Assembly (NCBI RefSeq): GCF_900458895.1
Contig: NZ_LR962863.1
Location: 1,116,001 to 1,180,000, forward strand
Length of the DNA: 64,000 bases
Origin: Staphylococcus schleiferi
GTDB lineage: Bacteria; Bacillota; Bacilli; Staphylococcales; Staphylococcaceae
Direction: 5' to 3'
Part shown: positions 62,375 to 64,000 of the stretch, piece after piece
Numbering within the stretch: position 1 is the stretch's first letter
How the letters are laid out: each line of letters starts with the position of its first letter
Made by a program: the position numbers and the translations under genes
The notes under the pieces: generated by a model
What the model saw: the letters and a program-made list of their open reading frames with translations, nothing else
Told to the model about the DNA's origin: nothing
Database searches by the model: none

Positions 62375-62486
62375 GTGCAAAAAAGAAAAATTACGATTTC
62401 AATTGCGTTAAAATAGGCGTAACTTTTGAAATAAATAGGTTTGTAGTATAATTAAACAAAATTAAGATGAAGAGGGTGACAAAGTC

Positions 62487-62954
62487 GTGAAATGTCCAAA
62501 ATGTAATCATACGCAATCTCGAGTTGTAGATTCGAGACATGCAGATGATATGAATGCTATTAGAAGAAGACGTGAATGTGAACATTGTGGGACACGTTTC
62601 ACTACTTTTGAACATATAGAAATGAGTCCGCTCATTGTTGTGAAAAAAGATGGTACAAGAGAACAATTTAATAGGGAGAAAATCTTAAACGGACTTGTAC
62701 GTTCATGTGAAAAACGTCCCGTCCGATTCCAACAACTCGAAGAAATTACGAATCAAGTTGAATGGAAATTACGCGAATCGGGTATTGCTGAAATTTCATC
62801 ACGAGAAATAGGGGAGCACGTGATGGATTTATTGATGCATGTTGACCAAGTTTCTTATGTACGTTTTGCATCCGTTTATCGAGAGTTTAAAGATGTTGAT
62901 CAGTTATTGAAATCAATGCAGGGGATTTTGAAAGAAAACAAGCGGAGTGAATAA
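62487..62954 (+). CDS. nrdR: Transcriptional repressor NrdR
   Basis: Zinc- and nucleotide-binding repressor of ribonucleotide reductase genes. It has 155 residues. The zinc ribbon ([17 protein letters not shown] ... [12 protein letters not shown]) is followed by an ATP-cone domain ([20 protein letters not shown]). The start is GTG 62487, after GAGGGTG. It is followed after 3 bp by dnaB, the normal primosomal context. Confidence 0.97.
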   Translation: MKCPKCNHTQSRVVDSRHADDMNAIRRRRECEHCGTRFTTFEHIEMSPLIVVKKDGTREQFNREKILNGLVRSCEKRPVRFQQLEEITNQVEWKLRESGIAEISSREIGEHVMDLLMHVDQVSYVRFASVYREFKDVDQLLKSMQGILKENKRSE

Positions 62955-62957
62955 ATA

Positions 62958-64000
62958 ATGAGTCAATTCATTTATCAAAGCCAATTAAGTCCACACGATG
63001 GATTTATCGTCATGCGCCGTTTCCATTTTCACGCGGTGCATTACGATGTGTTAAGCCGTCTGTTCACACCTTTAATTGGTGCCGAAGCAATTGGTGTATA
63101 TCAATTTTTAAACCAATTTGAAGGTGTATCTTTTGAAGAGGGCTATACCCATTATACAATGATGTCAGAATTAAAAATGGGCTTAAGACAGTTTAGAGAG
63201 TTTTTAGATTTACTTGAAGGAATAGGACTATTAAAAACGTTTGTTCAACAATCTGAGAATACAACTCAGTTCGTTTATGAATTATTGCCACCTCCTTCGG
63301 CACAGCGCTTTTTTAATGATCCAATGTTATCCATATACTTTTACGAAGTAGTTGGTCAACAACGCTATCACCAAATTAAAAAGGCATTTATACCTACATC
63401 TAAAGATTTAACAGGCTTTACAGAAGTAACTAAAAAATTTACAGATGTATTTAAAGTACCAAAATATCAAATGGTGACACCAGACGAAAATCTTAAAGAA
63501 CAGCAATTTGAAGGTTTGGACTTAACAGACGTTTACTTTGATTTTGAGTTGTTAGCCGACATGTTACAATCTCATTATGTAAGTAAAAATATTCTTTCAG
63601 AGCCAACGAAATCTTTAATTATCCAACTGGCAACATTATATCGTCTATCACCGGATGTGATGAAAGCGATTATTTTAAAATCACTCAATGCCGATCAATC
63701 ATTGTCAGTTACTAACTTAAGAAAACAGGCACAAAGCTATTATCTTATGGAACATCAGCAAGAATTGCCAGCGTTACAAGCACAGAATCTTGAACTCGCA
63801 AGTGATGAACCAAATCAGTCAACCGAAGCTAATGTAGTGTCAAACTGGGATGAATGGTTTGATTTAATGGATCATACAAGTCCGATTGTGATGCTGACAT
63901 CCTATGGTGGATCTGAACCTCCACGCTATCAAAAAGAGATGATAGAGGAGTTGATGCAGCGAGAAGGATTTAGTTTTGGTGTTATTAATATTTTGTTACA
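62958..64000 (+). CDS. dnaB: Replication initiation / membrane attachment protein DnaB (partial, runs off the window)
   Basis: Firmicute helicase-loading protein DnaB, unrelated to E. coli DnaB, which acts with DnaD and DnaI at the origin and restart sites. The frame is open from ATG 62958 to the window end, 347 codons, beginning MSQFIYQSQLSPHDGFIVMR. The N-terminal winged-helix region (MMSELKMGLRQFREFLDLLE) is visible, and a DnaB/DnaD C-terminal-type segment follows (SPDVMKAIILKSLNADQSLS). It is 3 bp after nrdR. The last part is missing, so the C-terminal domain cannot be judged. Confidence 0.93.
   Translation, partial: MSQFIYQSQLSPHDGFIVMRRFHFHAVHYDVLSRLFTPLIGAEAIGVYQFLNQFEGVSFEEGYTHYTMMSELKMGLRQFREFLDLLEGIGLLKTFVQQSENTTQFVYELLPPPSAQRFFNDPMLSIYFYEVVGQQRYHQIKKAFIPTSKDLTGFTEVTKKFTDVFKVPKYQMVTPDENLKEQQFEGLDLTDVYFDFELLADMLQSHYVSKNILSEPTKSLIIQLATLYRLSPDVMKAIILKSLNADQSLSVTNLRKQAQSYYLMEHQQELPALQAQNLELASDEPNQSTEANVVSNWDEWFDLMDHTSPIVMLTSYGGSEPPRYQKEMIEELMQREGFSFGVINILL

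Overview
This window is a stretch of core chromosome from a low-GC Firmicute of the genus Staphylococcus. The gene order runs aroA-ccpA-acuC-acuA-acsA-fhs-tyrS-htrA-like ... serA ... rpsD-ezrA-nifS-thiI-sppA-tpx-ackA-ald ... nrnA-dnaE-malic enzyme-accDA-pfkA-pyk-citZ-icd-phoPR-polA-mutM-coaE-gapB-nrdR-dnaB. From memory this is the S. aureus order, but the proteins differ from S. aureus at many positions. I read it as another staphylococcus, possibly one of the animal-associated species; the sequence alone does not let me name it.

Region 1 (about 1-9.7 kb): the fused aroA gene, the catabolite regulator ccpA, and the acetyl-CoA synthetase module. That module is acsA plus the divergent acuA acetyltransferase and acuC deacetylase that set its activity. 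Formate-THF ligase and a peptidoglycan glycosyltransferase follow. A perfect CcpA operator (cre) lies just downstream of the acsA -10 box. Region 2 (9.7-21 kb): a T-box-controlled tyrS, a membrane HtrA-like protease, an acyltransferase, a HAD hydrolase, a serA/aminotransferase pair, an OsmC protein, a glycerophosphodiesterase and an ornithine-cyclodeaminase-family gene. Region 3 (21-22 kb): the only clear mobile-element trace, a truncated ISL3-family transposase followed by about 135 nt of nested inverted repeats. Region 4 (22-38.5 kb): rpsD with its leader, free-methionine sulfoxide reductase, ezrA, the nifS-thiI tRNA thiolation pair, sppA, tpx, a methyltransferase, ackA, ald, two Usp proteins, cutC/peptidase and a metallo-hydrolase. 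Region 5 (38.7-53.7 kb): a CBS-domain regulator, nrnA, dnaE, then a central-carbon block of malic enzyme, accDA, pfkA-pyk and citZ-icd. Region 6 (53.7-64 kb): phoPR with an array of PhoP-like boxes, polA-mutM-coaE, gapB, and nrdR-dnaB (dnaB runs off the end).

Several regulatory links can be read from the DNA. CcpA is encoded here, and cre-like sites lie in front of acsA, gapB, citZ, pfkA, ald and ccpA itself, so the window is rich in carbon-catabolite targets. PhoP appears to control its own operon.

Four genes (tyrS, the class V aminotransferase, the CBS regulator twice, and coaE) are each broken by exactly one surplus base in a short homopolymer. Removing that base restores a full-length conserved protein in every case. 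tyrS and coaE are expected to be essential, so sequence error is the leading explanation. I found no CRISPR array, prophage, tRNA or rRNA gene, and no defence island. The best candidates for something undescribed are a three-way-junction structured element between phoR and polA, the nested structured element beside the IS remnant, and a 15-codon ORF with a strong ribosome binding site behind the acsA terminator.
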